The notes: generated from the letters alone by a model not told the origin. A stretch of 64,000 bases of DNA from Immersiella caudata (GCA_030512335.1 JAULSU010000007.1:868001-932000); one strand, 5' to 3'. Shown: positions 1 through 10,793, counted from the first letter of the stretch. Program-made: numbers and translations.

Positions 1-2
1 CG

Positions 3-1262
3 GTTAGCCGTTTCAAAGGCTTCGAACTTGGCTCCGATCCCGAGGACGAAATCCCGGCCCCGCCGCCCGTCGAGGAAGTGACAGCACAACCTGCCGTACC
101 CGAAGCTGCGGCTGCTTCCCAGGATAGCTTGTTTGTCTCTCAACGCCCCGGGTTTGTGTACCCTGAAGAGACCCAGGAGGCAGAGCAGTCAACGCATACC
201 ACTCGTCGAAGCCAGCGCAAACGAGCAATGTCGCCCCTACCGGAACATGATGAATCGGCGTTTTTAGATGGAATTGCGCCCACTGCTGCTGCCGTAAAGC
301 GACGACGTGTCGATGCAGGGAAGGAACCTGTGCCTCCTACCCCTGAGCCAGAACCTGAAGTTAAGAACGAGGAGATGTCATCACCACCAAACCCGAGAGG
401 TGCAGCAGCAAGAGGGCGGAAGAAGAAGCTCCTTGACGGCCAGGACATCCTCGAGCTTGCTCGCCAGCGCCGTGAGGAAGAGGAGCAGCGGGTCGCAGCC
501 GAAGAAAAGGAGTTGAAAAGGGTCGATGATGACATCGACTACGCCGCGATTCGCGCGCTGCACATTGTAGAAGAATGCGCAGTTCATTTCCCGGAGGAAG
601 ATGCATCAAGTCGTACCCGCGGGCAAGATATCGCCTCTGGTCGGTGGGACCCACGATGGAACGGGCGCAAGAACTTCAAGCGCTTTCGGAAGCAAGGAGA
701 TGCGGGAGGGCGTCCACCGCCTCGTATCATTCTCTCGCTGGAGGAGGTCAAAACAAAGGAATACGGCATTGGCGATGATTACTGGCTTGAGAACGACAAC
801 AGCAATAACAAACGTAGGAAGGACAACCAGCGAGAGTCTCAGATCTCAGTCACCCAAGGTAAGTCAGCAGCAAAAGAAACCGACGCCTCCAGCGGGAAGC
901 AGAAGCCAACCATTCGGAGGACCGTACTTGCTCTGGACAGCAGCGATGAGGAGGACGATGGCAGCAACGACATGCTGGAAGATACAACTCTGCCCGAGCT
1001 GGATGTCGAGGCTGCGCCGGAGCCTCCGAGGAGCCGAGCCGCCAAGGCTGCCGAAAGGGAGGCTGCTCTTCGCGCGCAGCTACAGTCGCCGTCCCAATCG
1101 CAGTCTCAAAGCCAGACAGGGAGGAAACGTCCTGCAGCGGCAGAGCCAGCTGGCGAGAGAGCAAGCAAGAAGACAAGAGGGAAAACGCAAGCTAAGAATA
1201 GCGATCAGAGTGGCGACAGTGACGATGAGCTAAGGTTCCGATTTGGACGACGTCGTGCATAA
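3..1262 (+). CDS. Nbs1-like subunit of the MRN complex, C-terminal part (runs off left edge)
   Basis: The reading frame is already open at base 3 and ends at TAA 1260-1262, so only the C-terminal ~420 residues are present. The part seen is mostly disordered and rich in acidic and basic runs. The telling element is an NFKRFRK motif encoded at about 672-692, followed by a conserved block with IGDDYW. This matches the NFKKFKK-type Mre11-binding motif of Nbs1/nibrin. The extreme C-terminus is basic (RFRFGRRR). Nbs1 links Mre11-Rad50 to chromatin and to the Tel1/ATM kinase during double-strand break repair in the nucleus. Its N-terminal FHA and BRCT domains would lie to the left of the window and cannot be checked. 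No intron is needed in the visible part. The identification rests on the Mre11-binding motif and overall character; a different nuclear scaffold protein is possible but less likely. Confidence 0.75.
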   Translation, partial: VSRFKGFELGSDPEDEIPAPPPVEEVTAQPAVPEAAAASQDSLFVSQRPGFVYPEETQEAEQSTHTTRRSQRKRAMSPLPEHDESAFLDGIAPTAAAVKRRRVDAGKEPVPPTPEPEPEVKNEEMSSPPNPRGAAARGRKKKLLDGQDILELARQRREEEEQRVAAEEKELKRVDDDIDYAAIRALHIVEECAVHFPEEDASSRTRGQDIASGRWDPRWNGRKNFKRFRKQGDAGGRPPPRIILSLEEVKTKEYGIGDDYWLENDNSNNKRRKDNQRESQISVTQGKSAAKETDASSGKQKPTIRRTVLALDSSDEEDDGSNDMLEDTTLPELDVEAAPEPPRSRAAKAAEREAALRAQLQSPSQSQSQSQTGRKRPAAAEPAGERASKKTRGKTQAKNSDQSGDSDDELRFRFGRRRA

Positions 1263-1553
1263 GGAACGCTAGGAGGGAATGGTGTGAAGGCATTTTATAG
1301 AGACCACAGGGTCTGGGAAACATAATGACGAGTACCATGATATTGAATCTTGCCCTCTGTCTTCTCTATGGGTATCTTCCACCATCCGTAACCAACGTTG
1401 GACTACGTCTGAGCTTTCCCCTGAACCAGATGCTCATACGCTAAATGCTGCTACCCTTCTACCTTGATATGCAAAAATTATAACGAATACACGCTGTTCT
1501 ATCATATCTGTCGTCCATACACAATGGCCCCCCTGTGTACGAATCGGCACTTA

Positions 1554-2696
1554 TCAGTCCACATCCTCATACTTCTTGGTCTCCTCCGGCTTCGTCTCCT
1601 CGGGTACAAATATCCCCACCAAACAAGCCGCCAACATTTGCTCGTAGTTTACCCAGGGATGAATCTCTCCAAACAACTTGGTTCCATCCCGCGCAGCGCA
1701 CCTAAGTAACTCGGGTTCCCCGCCGGGATGGAAGGGCAAGTACGGTGTGATATTGTATACCTTGCCCCCAAGCACTGTCCATGCATCCTTGCCCTTGCGA
1801 CCGGTGTAGTAGCGGAGCATTGTAGGTGTTACGCGGAGGTAGTTAGTCCCCGGAGGAAGGTTGCGCAGGTCGGCGGCCCCATTTTGCGTGAGGCGGGCCC
1901 AGTCTAGGGGGGAGTGCCCGGGAGCGAGGGCGATTTCCTTGCCGGTGGGCTTCTTCGGTTTGGTGGTCAGGGTCGGCGGGGGGGCGAGGCCGCCGCCAGG
2001 GCCGCGGTTGGGGAGGGGGGAGGGCCCAGAGCGGCTGGGCAGAGGAAGGGTCGAGGAGCCGGCGGCGTGGGCGCTGGCCAGGGGTTGTCGCGCTTGCGAG
2101 GGTTGTGGAGATTTTCGGAGGGACAGGAGCGGGGGAGGGGCCATAAGGCCGGAGGACGGAGGAGGCGTGGCGTGGGGGACGGCCGAGGGGGCCGGGGCTG
2201 GGGCGTGTTCCGGGACGGAAAGGGAGAAAGAGGGGATCGGATCGGCGGGGGAGGAAGTCGAAGCTTTGGGGGTCGTCTGCTCCTCCTGTTCCTCGTCGTC
2301 GCCGGTTGAATCCACCGCTATCCTTGGCGTATCGTCCGTGACAATGGCGGGCGTGCGAGGCGTCACGAATCGGCCCGTGGGCGACACCGCGGGAGGTGCG
2401 GTTCTTGTCCCATTGGCGGCGACGCTGCCGCTTCGCTCGCGGCTTTTCTCAAGCTTAACGTCGTTTGGCTGCGTCGGCCGCTCACTGTCGTCTTCTTCTT
2501 GGCGGCGCGGCTCCAAGCGGGGAGGGGCTGAAGACCAGCCGAAGAAGGCGGGGAGCCATAATGGTGGTTGGCGCAGGCAGAAGAAAATGACCGAGGCCAT
2601 GACGATGGAGATGCCCAAGAGCGCCATGGTGGGCGGCTCAGGGAAGTTTGCAACGGCGCGTGGCTGGAACAGGTGTCGCGATATGTCAACGGTCAT
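1554..2696 (-). CDS. Cytochrome b5-like heme-binding membrane protein (Irc21-like)
   Basis: Single-exon gene of 380 residues starting at the ATG at 2696. A hydrophobic segment near residues 24-50 should anchor the N-terminus in a membrane. A long Pro/Ser/acidic disordered linker follows. A cytochrome b5 fold occupies the last ~110 residues, with the HPGG heme-ligand motif at His323 and the second axial His at about 346. This domain order resembles yeast Irc21 and related fungal b5 proteins, which carry electrons to lipid-modifying oxidases at the ER. The linker is much longer than in small yeast homologues. The gene is tail-to-tail with the Nbs1-like gene, about 290 bp apart. The heme domain is secure; the precise partner enzyme is unknown. 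Confidence 0.82.
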   Translation of the reverse strand: MTVDISRHLFQPRAVANFPEPPTMALLGISIVMASVIFFCLRQPPLWLPAFFGWSSAPPRLEPRRQEEDDSERPTQPNDVKLEKSRERSGSVAANGTRTAPPAVSPTGRFVTPRTPAIVTDDTPRIAVDSTGDDEEQEEQTTPKASTSSPADPIPSFSLSVPEHAPAPAPSAVPHATPPPSSGLMAPPPLLSLRKSPQPSQARQPLASAHAAGSSTLPLPSRSGPSPLPNRGPGGGLAPPPTLTTKPKKPTGKEIALAPGHSPLDWARLTQNGAADLRNLPPGTNYLRVTPTMLRYYTGRKGKDAWTVLGGKVYNITPYLPFHPGGEPELLRCAARDGTKLFGEIHPWVNYEQMLAACLVGIFVPEETKPEETKKYEDVD

Positions 2697-3741
2697 GCGT
2701 TATGGTGCATTTGTTGGAGACTGGAAAGTTCGCACTGGTCCGGGTGGGTCGTGGTGTGCTGTGAGGTTGGTGCGAACTACCAAGACACGACATGCAAAGC
2801 GTGACCTGGTGTCAGAAGAGAATTTCGGGATCAATCCGGAGGCGCGACCACGTCCTTGAAGAGGTCAACCGAGCGGCAGCAGGCAAATCTACCGAACGCG
2901 GCGCATTGGGTTCAGATGAAAGTTGGGATGTTTCATCCCGCTTGGTTTTCGTTTCTACGGTCTGTCTGAAGTATGATACCCAAGCAACCACTTGAACCCG
3001 AATTACTCGAATGTGTAAAGTGGAAACAGTACACACAATTTGCAACTCCACCGACATCGAGTCGTGCAGCCTTGATTTGCCTCTTTCTGCACGCCGTACC
3101 TTGCATTTGATGGTGCGAACCACATACCAGCGAAGAGTGTCTGCACTGCATCGACGCAACTTGAAATCTTGGGCTTATCACGATGAGCTGAGAGGGATGT
3201 TTCATTGCGCTCGGTTTTGTTTCTCAAACTCCTTCCCGTCCCATCCATCCATCCGGAAGGCGTGGACGCTTGCCTCGCCCGCAGACGCTCGTGACTCGCC
3301 AGTACCTCATCGAGCCCGCACCGCGGGAGACAAGGATGCCCTGCAGACGATACCAACGGATCGGGTGAGTGCAGCAGGCAGAGGGGCAGGTATGGTGGGG
3401 TCTGCAGTCAACACATGAATGTAAACAATCAATCGAGATGATGAGGCGACCGCGACTGGGCTTTGTTAAGTGGTGCCAGAAGGCCTGTTTACTTAAGGAT
3501 CCGTTGGTGGACTTGCTGAGCCAGGAGGCGCCCGATTCCGTACCTGCAGAATGCTAAAGAGCCCTCGTAATTTTCTCTCCTACGATTCCTTCTCTCCCAG
3601 CTCCCTCCCAACCTGTAGCCAACATCGCGCAGATTCCGACAATTGCAAATGGCGAAATGATGCATTCCGCCCTGGCCTCTGATCCGGACACTAGCGGATA
3701 ATTCCCATCCCACAGCGCTGTGCCGATTGCCTGGGCTCGGC
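2697..3741. other. Intergenic, head-to-head promoter region
   Basis: Upstream of both the cytochrome b5 gene and the coiled-coil gene. No convincing ORF or RNA gene is seen. It contains an imperfect direct repeat, listed separately. Confidence 0.6.
2925..3224 (+). repeat. Imperfect 31/32-bp direct repeat, two copies
   Basis: Copies at 2925-2956 and 3194-3224 both begin GGGATGTTTCAT and end GTTTCT. About 28 of 32 aligned positions agree, with one gap. They lie in the shared promoter region and could be a duplicated regulatory site. Confidence 0.6.
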
Positions 3742-3887
3742 ATGTTGGCCAGTCATAGCGGCCCAAACCAAAATCAGGGTTTGGCCAATCTTGCAGGAGC
3801 GGTAGGGTAGGCTTGTAGGGAGCCACGGGGCCCTCAGGAGCTCGAATCTCTCTGCTGCGCTTCTCGGCCACGGTGCTCGACGGGAAG

Positions 3888-6194
3888 ATGCCATCGCTCA
3901 CCTCTACACCTCCCGAATCCAAGACCGCATCAGTACGCTCTGCACCGCGCTCGACAGGGTCCTCGACGATCAGCAGCTCCGCGCTTCCTCGAGTTGCGAC
4001 CGTGAGACGAAAGCCATCTGCGGGAATTTTGACGACCAGCACCACACCCTCGGGCGGTCGAACGACGCGCATCACGACCACGACGCCCAAAGCTACGTCA
4101 ACTTCGACACCACGTCTTCCCTCGACAACCGATCGCCATCCGCTCCGAATTCGAGACCAAAATGTTGCAGCAACGCGACAGTTACTAAAACCAGGGTTGG
4201 GCTCGAGATTAGCGCCCATAATTAAGGACAGGATGCCAGTTGAGAAGTCGACCTCTGCCAGCACTCGTCCGCCAGCGATGCCAACCGTGGCAAGGGGAAT
4301 CAACAAAGCGCCGCTGACCCCAAAAGTCGCGACGCGCCCCCCAGCAGCGCAACACCAAAATCCCCCAATTGCAACACCAATCGCGAGACGCGGACCGAGG
4401 TCCGACCTCGTTGTAAATAGCCATGGTAGCGTGCAACGAGATAGGGAAGAGATGACCTCACCCTCGTCTGGCCTTCTCAGCAACAACATCACACAGCGGT
4501 CTGGCCTGCGACAGCTTCGCGTTGATAGCGCCAACAGCACTCCGACATGTACCCCGACACTAGAACGACATGATTCATGGGAATCCCGATCGGGCCTAGG
4601 CATTGCTACCCCTACGATCGATGACGGGCCCAGACGGCCAACAGTAACTTTCGAGACTTTAACCAACGCGCGACAGGATCCAGACTCGAAGTTCTTCTAC
4701 GCTTGCGATGCACTCAAGCCCGCACAGCAACCGACACATGCCAAGCCGGTGATGGCACAGCAGAAACCTGCAACATTCTTTTACGCAAATGGGGAAACGG
4801 TGCCTCCCCGAACAAATGCACCGAACCACCAGCTAGCGCCAGTGCTGGCGAGTCCTCCGGTACCACAGGAGAACGCAAGCAAGTTTGTTTACGCGAATGG
4901 CGTCCCGGACCTCCCGAGGCCCGGGCCCCCGCAGCCTAATACAGCGAGCTCGGTTGTGTCGACATCGTCGAGGATACCAACGAGCCGGCCAGCAACAGCC
5001 GTTCCGCACACACCTTATTCTCCGCGGCCTTCCTCGCCCGTCAAGCTTTCGCCATATCCAGCAACCAAGCCAGCAACAAATCCAACCTCGCCACTGACGA
5101 GGTCCCCTGGCGCTGCGACAAACACCTTCGGTGGCCAGTCATTCCAACGGACTGGCCGGCCAGCGGGAGCTGGTCATGCCCGCACCCGAAGCTTGACCAG
5201 CAACCTTACAATTGCTGAGCCACCAGCGGTGGCACGAATAATGTCAGTCCACGGCTCATTGCCCATCCCGGAGCATCCTTCGCAGCCCAGCAGCGTCTTG
5301 GCCCCGCCATTTTCCGCCTTGCCCACTAGTCCGACAACCACCGGGTTTGCTTCACTACTTCAAGCCGCAGAGGACTTCGCCGAGGAAGACGACGCTCAGC
5401 CTGACTCTCTAAATAGCCCGGCCAAATCACCGTCGCAGGAGAAGCAGCTAACCGATCTCGTCGCCAGCGCGCGACGAGAGCGCAAGGTCCAGGATCTAGA
5501 AATTACAAACGCCAGCTTGGAGGCTATCAACCGAACGTTAGAGAGACAGTTACGGAAACAGACGGCAGAGCTGCGGCGCTACCGACGACTCTCTCGATCT
5601 GGACGGCTCAGTCTGAACTCGGTAGGGAGCCGAATTCCGTCGGATGCAACGGTCGACGGCGGAGCCCTTGCCAGGGCAGGTATGGGTCTGGATGACCTGA
5701 GCGAGGAGGAGAGCGAGATGGAGGCGCAGGAAGAGGACGCGGAGGATGAAGACGACGACTTTTCCGGCTCAGAGTCATCAGGTGATCTCAACCCCAGTAC
5801 CATGAAGCTTCGCGACGCGCGCCATCGCCAACGGGACGAGAGGAGGTTGCAGCTAGATCTTTCCAAGCATCAACAGCTGCTTGTCGACAGTCAGAAGATC
5901 AACCAGAGTCTCAAGCGGTGTCTAGGGTGGACTGAGGAACTCATCAAAGAGGGCAAGCGTGCGCTAGAGTACAAGGTCCGGGTAAGCGAGGTCGAGATTG
6001 GTGGGAGGGTACTAGCCCCTGAAGATATCGAGGCTCGCGAGGCTCGGGAAGCTCGTGAAGAAGCAGAAGAGCTAGCCCGCGAGGATGAGGATGACGGGGA
6101 AGACGACGAAGATGCTACCCTCAACGTCACATCCTGGGGCAAAGACCCTCAGGATAGGGATAGCGGCATCGAGCTACCCACTGACGGCGGCTAG
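3888..6194 (+). CDS. Large disordered/coiled-coil fungal protein, 5' end probably mis-framed
   Basis: The open frame from ATG 3888 to TAG 6192-6194 gives 768 residues. The middle is Pro/Ser/Thr-rich and holds three short repeats of the type KFFYA, FFYANG and KFVYANG (DNA about 4689-4905). The C-terminal third has a coiled coil (region about 5440-5600), a strongly acidic patch, and a second helical region ending in a conserved-looking stretch around GWTEELIKEGK. The architecture recalls fungal NIMA-interacting (TinC-type) proteins, but I cannot confirm this. Upstream of about 4220 the coding character sits in other frames: an ATG at 3742 opens a frame that stops at 3808, a second frame takes over at 3806 and shows helix-like, GC3-rich codons, and part of a third shift lies near 4130-4185. 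The true start is therefore uncertain. Confidence 0.65.
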   Translation: MPSLTSTPPESKTASVRSAPRSTGSSTISSSALPRVATVRRKPSAGILTTSTTPSGGRTTRITTTTPKATSTSTPRLPSTTDRHPLRIRDQNVAATRQLLKPGLGSRLAPIIKDRMPVEKSTSASTRPPAMPTVARGINKAPLTPKVATRPPAAQHQNPPIATPIARRGPRSDLVVNSHGSVQRDREEMTSPSSGLLSNNITQRSGLRQLRVDSANSTPTCTPTLERHDSWESRSGLGIATPTIDDGPRRPTVTFETLTNARQDPDSKFFYACDALKPAQQPTHAKPVMAQQKPATFFYANGETVPPRTNAPNHQLAPVLASPPVPQENASKFVYANGVPDLPRPGPPQPNTASSVVSTSSRIPTSRPATAVPHTPYSPRPSSPVKLSPYPATKPATNPTSPLTRSPGAATNTFGGQSFQRTGRPAGAGHARTRSLTSNLTIAEPPAVARIMSVHGSLPIPEHPSQPSSVLAPPFSALPTSPTTTGFASLLQAAEDFAEEDDAQPDSLNSPAKSPSQEKQLTDLVASARRERKVQDLEITNASLEAINRTLERQLRKQTAELRRYRRLSRSGRLSLNSVGSRIPSDATVDGGALARAGMGLDDLSEEESEMEAQEEDAEDEDDDFSGSESSGDLNPSTMKLRDARHRQRDERRLQLDLSKHQQLLVDSQKINQSLKRCLGWTEELIKEGKRALEYKVRVSEVEIGGRVLAPEDIEAREAREAREEAEELAREDEDDGEDDEDATLNVTSWGKDPQDRDSGIELPTDGG

Positions 6195-7297
6195 AAGGAG
6201 CCAACAAAAATAATCGAAACAAAATCAACAGCATGTTCCGCGGACCAACGCGGGAACGCACTTTACCTCACCACTCCTTGGATTCTAATCTCATTTTTCT
6301 TTGTCATGGTACTAATCGGGACGGCATTGGGGCAGGGAGCGGCATGCATTTTGAGGGTTCACCCAAAACAGGACCACGGAAGTTTTCTTCAATCACCTTG
6401 TCCACTCGGGATAGTTTCGCTTTTTCTTTTTGACATTCTACGGCGTCCATCTAGACCCGTCGTGGCAACTTGGAGCTTGGGATGGCAATGATTCAACCAC
6501 TTGTTTCCTTTGTTTACCTCGTGTACCATTAGATACCCAAGCAGAAACGGACAGCGGGATGTGTAGTAGGAAGGAAAGCACTGGACCAGCGGCTACCAAA
6601 GGCGGAAGACGCCCAAAAGGTGGCAAGGCACATAAGGAGGGTGGAGAGAGGAAGGATCTCCTCGCCATGGCCAGAGACTTGTGAATCCACTCCCCCCTCC
6701 AGTTAGGGGAGAAGGGTTAGCTGCCTATTGCTCGAGCTGGGAGGCAGGGGGCCAGGGTGTACAATAACAAACGAGAGACTTGAGGAACAAGACCTCCAGC
6801 GATCACTATGCAGCGCCCAAATCCGTGAATGGCCAGCGTGAAGCCAGTGGAGTGGCCTTGGTTGTATCGAATACACCGCGTATGTCCTTACTATCCTGCC
6901 TACCTCTCCATCAACAACTTGTCTGCCAGCCTTTATTTCATCATTTGTACGGCCACAGGTGGAATTTCGAGTCCGTCTTGTAGACCCTTGCCATCCAATG
7001 TTCACCGCGACGACGCAACACACGGCTAACGAGAATTCCTGTAGACTATCGCCAGATAATCACCCAGCCGCTTGACGACAGAGAAGTCGTTGAGTTGCTG
7101 GTGATTCGCGTTAGAGCTCCTTCAAGGGAAGGAGTTGACCCCCCCTCGAATCAGCAGGAGGCACCGGCGGACCCTTCCCCTTTCCAAACACAGGATAACT
7201 ACCAAGACATGTCGGCACAAACACTAGTCCCTGTTTCGACTTCCACTTCACTTTCAACTTCGATTCCTCACCTAAGGCACCTACACATCCCTCCAAA
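6195..7297. other. Intergenic
   Basis: 3' flank of the coiled-coil gene and 5' flank of the Hce2-like pseudogene. Only short ORFs without coding character are seen. Confidence 0.55.
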
Positions 7298-7872
7298 ATG
7301 AACGTTCTTACCCTCCTCCTCACCCTCGCGAGCTTTGCCCTCGCCCTCGCAGCTCCCATCAATGTCAATACCAACCCCAACCCGACTGCGCTCGCCGTCC
7401 AGAAGCTCACCAAACGCAACAACGAGTGCGGCGCCTCCACCTTTGAGAACAAGACGTCGGGTGGCTCGCCTACCGTCGCTGACTACCAGAAGCTGGCTGA
7501 TAACATCAAGGGAACGGGAACTTGGCTTATCAGGCCGGAGCAGGGGCAGAGGAAGATCGCTGAGTTGGTTCACCCTTTTGCTGTTTCTCTTCTCAGTTCC
7601 CCTTCCCCCCCACGTTCCTTTTTTCCCCTTCTCCTGTCCACTGCGGCTGACCGCGGCGTTGGGACAGGTACGGAACATGTGCGTTCGGCGTCTAGTCGAT
7701 AGACCAGCTCAACATCATCTAGGTTGGGAACGGCGATGTCAGGGACGTAATCATCGACTCCATTGGGCAGTTTACCTGGGAAGGCAAGGTTGGTGCCAAG
7801 GGGGTGTTTTGGTGCCAGAACGCCGGGGACCCGCGCCTGGAGCGCGCTGAGTGGGGGATTTATGACACTTGA
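7298..7872 (+). pseudogene. Hce2/Ecp2-type secreted effector-like gene, inactivated by two in-frame stops
   Basis: The ORF starts with a clear signal peptide (hydrophobic core in residues 1-19) and a Lys-Arg site just before the mature region. It then has a Cys- and Gly-containing domain resembling Hce2, the family of fungal effectors related to Cladosporium Ecp2. A likely intron spans 7564-7667, with a weak GTTGGT donor, a CTGAC branch near 7646 and a CAG acceptor. Past it the homologous frame continues to a TGA at 7870-7872 but is interrupted by TAG codons at 7693-7695 and 7720-7722. In addition, one position where the family usually has Cys is Tyr (codon TAC). All three changes fit C-to-T transitions in a CpA context, the signature of repeat-induced point mutation. 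Without readthrough only a truncated secreted peptide could be made. Family-level confidence is good; the cause of the breaks is inference. Confidence 0.72.
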
Positions 7873-8276
7873 AAGATGCCCCAGGAGCAGGCAAGACTCA
7901 GAGGCTGGCTGATCCTCGGGACGGAAGTAAAGCAGATGGCTCCATGTTGAAATGGCAATGTCACTTCGACAACATCGAGCCAGGCCAAAGACAGCATTGA
8001 AATAATAACAAAGATCAATACACCTCCAGCAGGCTGGCTACCCCCCTACCAAATTCTAGGTCTGACAGTACGAATGACAAAACACCACGGATATGCTTCG
8101 CAAAAAAATGATGAGCAGAGTGGCAAGCCGGCCATGCAGCGCACGCATGCACGCCGTGTCGTTCCGCTCCTGGTCTAGAAAAGTCCCATCTCCGACCCGG
8201 TACCCTGGTCTATATCCATTCATTACCGCCTCGCGCCAACACTCAAGCTCACATCTCGCCTCACCTGCCAGGACCG
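7873..8276. other. Intergenic, convergent 3' flanks
   Basis: Lies between the pseudogene and the end of the DnaJ gene. Nothing recognisable is seen. Confidence 0.55.
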
Positions 8277-9960
8277 CTACGACGAAGAAGCCTTTGGCAC
8301 ATTCGGAGCGTCCGCCGCTGCTGTCTCAGCCGACGTAGTCTTGTCCTCTGAGTGCTTGTCTTTCTTGTCCTTGCCCTTCTTCTTCGACTCCTTCTCCTTC
8401 TTGATAGCCGCCTCGGCGACGAGCTGCTCGAAAGCCATGTAGTCGCCCTCCTCTTCGGCAGTTCGCTTGGCCTGTAGTTGTGTCAGTACCTGCAGCTCCA
8501 ACTCAGACAAATGGAAAGATGGACGCCTACCTTTGAGCAAATTTCTCCAATTATGAGCAACGCCTCCGCGCGCTCAAGCCGTTTGCTGAGCGGCACCTTC
8601 TTGTCATTGAGCACGGAGTCGCAGACATCACGCAGCACGCTCTGAATCTCAAACTTGCTGCCCCGCCATGCTGCCGTGAGAATCTTGCCCGTTACACGAC
8701 GCTCGTACTCAACCTTTTTCTCCTCGGTCCAATCCTCGCCGCCCTGCTGTTCTGCGCGAGCCATTTCCTCCATCGACTGTTGCGCATCGATCGCGCTACT
8801 GATTGTGTTCCACGTATCCTTGACCAGCGTCCCCTTGTCCTTCATGCGGCTGAAGAAGCCGCCGACGCCAAAGAACTTTTGACTGCGCAACAGCGCAGTT
8901 GCCTTGCTGACGTATGTCGCCCCAATGGCGTGCAAGATGTCTAGCCCAAAAGATTCCATCTTGAGGTCCTCCACCTCCAACCGTGTCTTTTCCCGGAACG
9001 CTACTGTGACGTCCTGACCTCTGTCCGTCTCGGTCCACACCGAAATGCGATCCAACAGCTTGCGCGCCAACGTATCGACGCGTTCTTGTCGGATGCGCGC
9101 CCGCTCCTTCTCGTAGGCCGCCAGTTGTTCGCGCTGTTCCTTGGACAGGCCCGGCTTGCCCTTCTTGTCCTTGCGCTTAAGGTCCGTCTCCTCGCTGACC
9201 GCATCGTCCGATGGCCGGTCCATAAGGGCCGGGCGGATCGGGATCTGGTGGCGGCGACCTCCCTGCGGCGTTGTGGCCCCAGAGCCCGGCCCGGGAGATG
9301 GCGACGGAGACGGCGGCGCGGGCCCTGCGCTAGCCTCCCCCTTTGTCGCGGGTTTCTCATCCTCCACCACCACGACCGGGGGCTTCTCGCTCGACGAGGA
9401 CGGTTGTGCCGCTTGGCCAGCCGCCACAGGAGCAGCAGTACCACCGTTGGTCGTCTTTAAACTCTCCTTGATCGCCTCATCGGTGCCCGGGAACTCGACG
9501 TTTTCCGGCGTCCCTTCGGCCCCCTCCTCGTCTCCAGCCATGGTGATGTCCATGGTGGCGGTTAGGTCCTTCATCAGGCTGATCTCGCCGATCCAGTCGG
9601 CAAAGGCCTCGCCGCCAAAGATGCTTGTGAAGAATTCAGCCGGATCCACGAAGCCCTCTGACGGCTTAGCTGACTCCTTGCCATATTTGTCGTATGCTTT
9701 GCGGAGATCGGCGTCGGAGAGCACTTGGTAAGCCTCGCCAATTTCTTGGAACTTGGTGTGGGCGGTGGGATCGTTGGGGTTCTTGTCTTTCCGGGGGAAT
9801 CTGGTCAGCCGTCTCGTCACCGCGCAAAGCAGTAGACGTTTCTCTTTCACTCACCAGGATGGTGCACGATGGCAAGCTTGCGGTATGCCTTCTTGATTTC
9901 AAGCTCGGTAGCGGTTGGCTTCACGCCAAGCGTGTCATAGTATGCCGTATCAACCACCAT
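8277..9960 (-). CDS. DnaJ (Hsp40) protein of the Caj1/Djp1 type with DnaJ-X domain
   Basis: Three exons (9960-9855, 9786-8531, 8471-8277) give 518 residues. The J domain is at the N-terminus. Its HPD motif is residues 34-36, and the Asp codon is split by the first intron (9854-9787, CTGAC branch). A Gly/Phe and acidic/Pro linker follows. Then comes the long helical X domain found in yeast Caj1 and Djp1 and in plant relatives, and finally a Lys-rich charged tail. Such proteins stimulate Hsp70 ATPase activity; Djp1 assists import of peroxisomal and mitochondrial outer-membrane precursors. Earlier in-frame ATGs exist upstream, but the start at 9960 places the J domain at residue 4, as in the family. 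The second intron is 8530-8472. Confidence 0.9.
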
Positions 9961-10793
9961 CGCGGCGGCTTTGCTTTTCTCGAAGCGAGTTGAGTCGTTT
10001 GAGAGGTTAAGACCGGTTTGTAGGAGTGTCGGGGCGTGTGCGCCAGTCTCGCCTTGCGCAAGCTTTCCAGCGTTTGTCGGTTGCGGCGGGGCCAAACAAT
10101 TTGTTGACGATGGCTGCGATTAGGTTGCGGAAACGGATAAGGGAAATGAAAGCGTAGGCTCGTTTTTTTTGGTCCGAGAGGTGGCAGGAGCGGTGCACAA
10201 AACTGCCTGCTCGACGCGTGTTGCCTATGAGGACAAGTGAGGAAATTCGTAGGTTTAGATAGGCACTGGAGGTTGGGTTGAGAGGGTGTTCAGCTTGCTG
10301 AACGAAAGAGTGCGCGCCTTCGCCGCATTCGCGGCAGACGAGGCCTGGTCAAAATTACGTATCTAGCGGAACCAGCCGTGGCAGGGGAAGCCAAGCTGGG
10401 CGGGTCCATTCCACGGTTTTACCATGACGTTTCTGTTTTCTGTTGCACCGCCCAAATTCATAACCTTCCGTTACCAGACAAGTATAAGTCGAAAAGGAAC
10501 AAAGACATTGTGCTTTTGGTATTCTCTAGTCGCAGCAAGCTCTTGTTCTCGTCACTCGAGACGTCGAAACAAGAACAACGGCTGGAAATATTAGTGCAGC
10601 CCCACATGCATTTCCTCGCACTGGAATCTGATGCTCTTGGCTCAACACTCTGGTGTCGCGTGCAAGTTCCCGAGTCCACTTTCAGTGCCCCTCACAACCC
10701 AATAGTTAGACTGACTTGAAGAAAGAGGGGCAAAGTTTCACTTCCACCGCCCGACGAGGCTATCTGATGGGTAGCTTGCAAGTCTGCCGACCG
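9961..10793. other. Intergenic
   Basis: 5' flank of the DnaJ gene and 3' flank of the reductase gene. No gene or RNA is recognised. Confidence 0.55.

Noticed and set aside
1861..2859. 332-codon ORF opposite the cytochrome b5 gene
   Set aside because: Low-complexity Gly/Arg translation of the antisense of a Pro/Ser linker. The b5 gene on the other strand explains the region.
3554..4666. 370-codon antisense ORF over the coiled-coil gene
   Set aside because: Val/Gly/Arg-rich product without domains. It mirrors the GC-rich codon pattern of the sense strand and is a typical shadow ORF.
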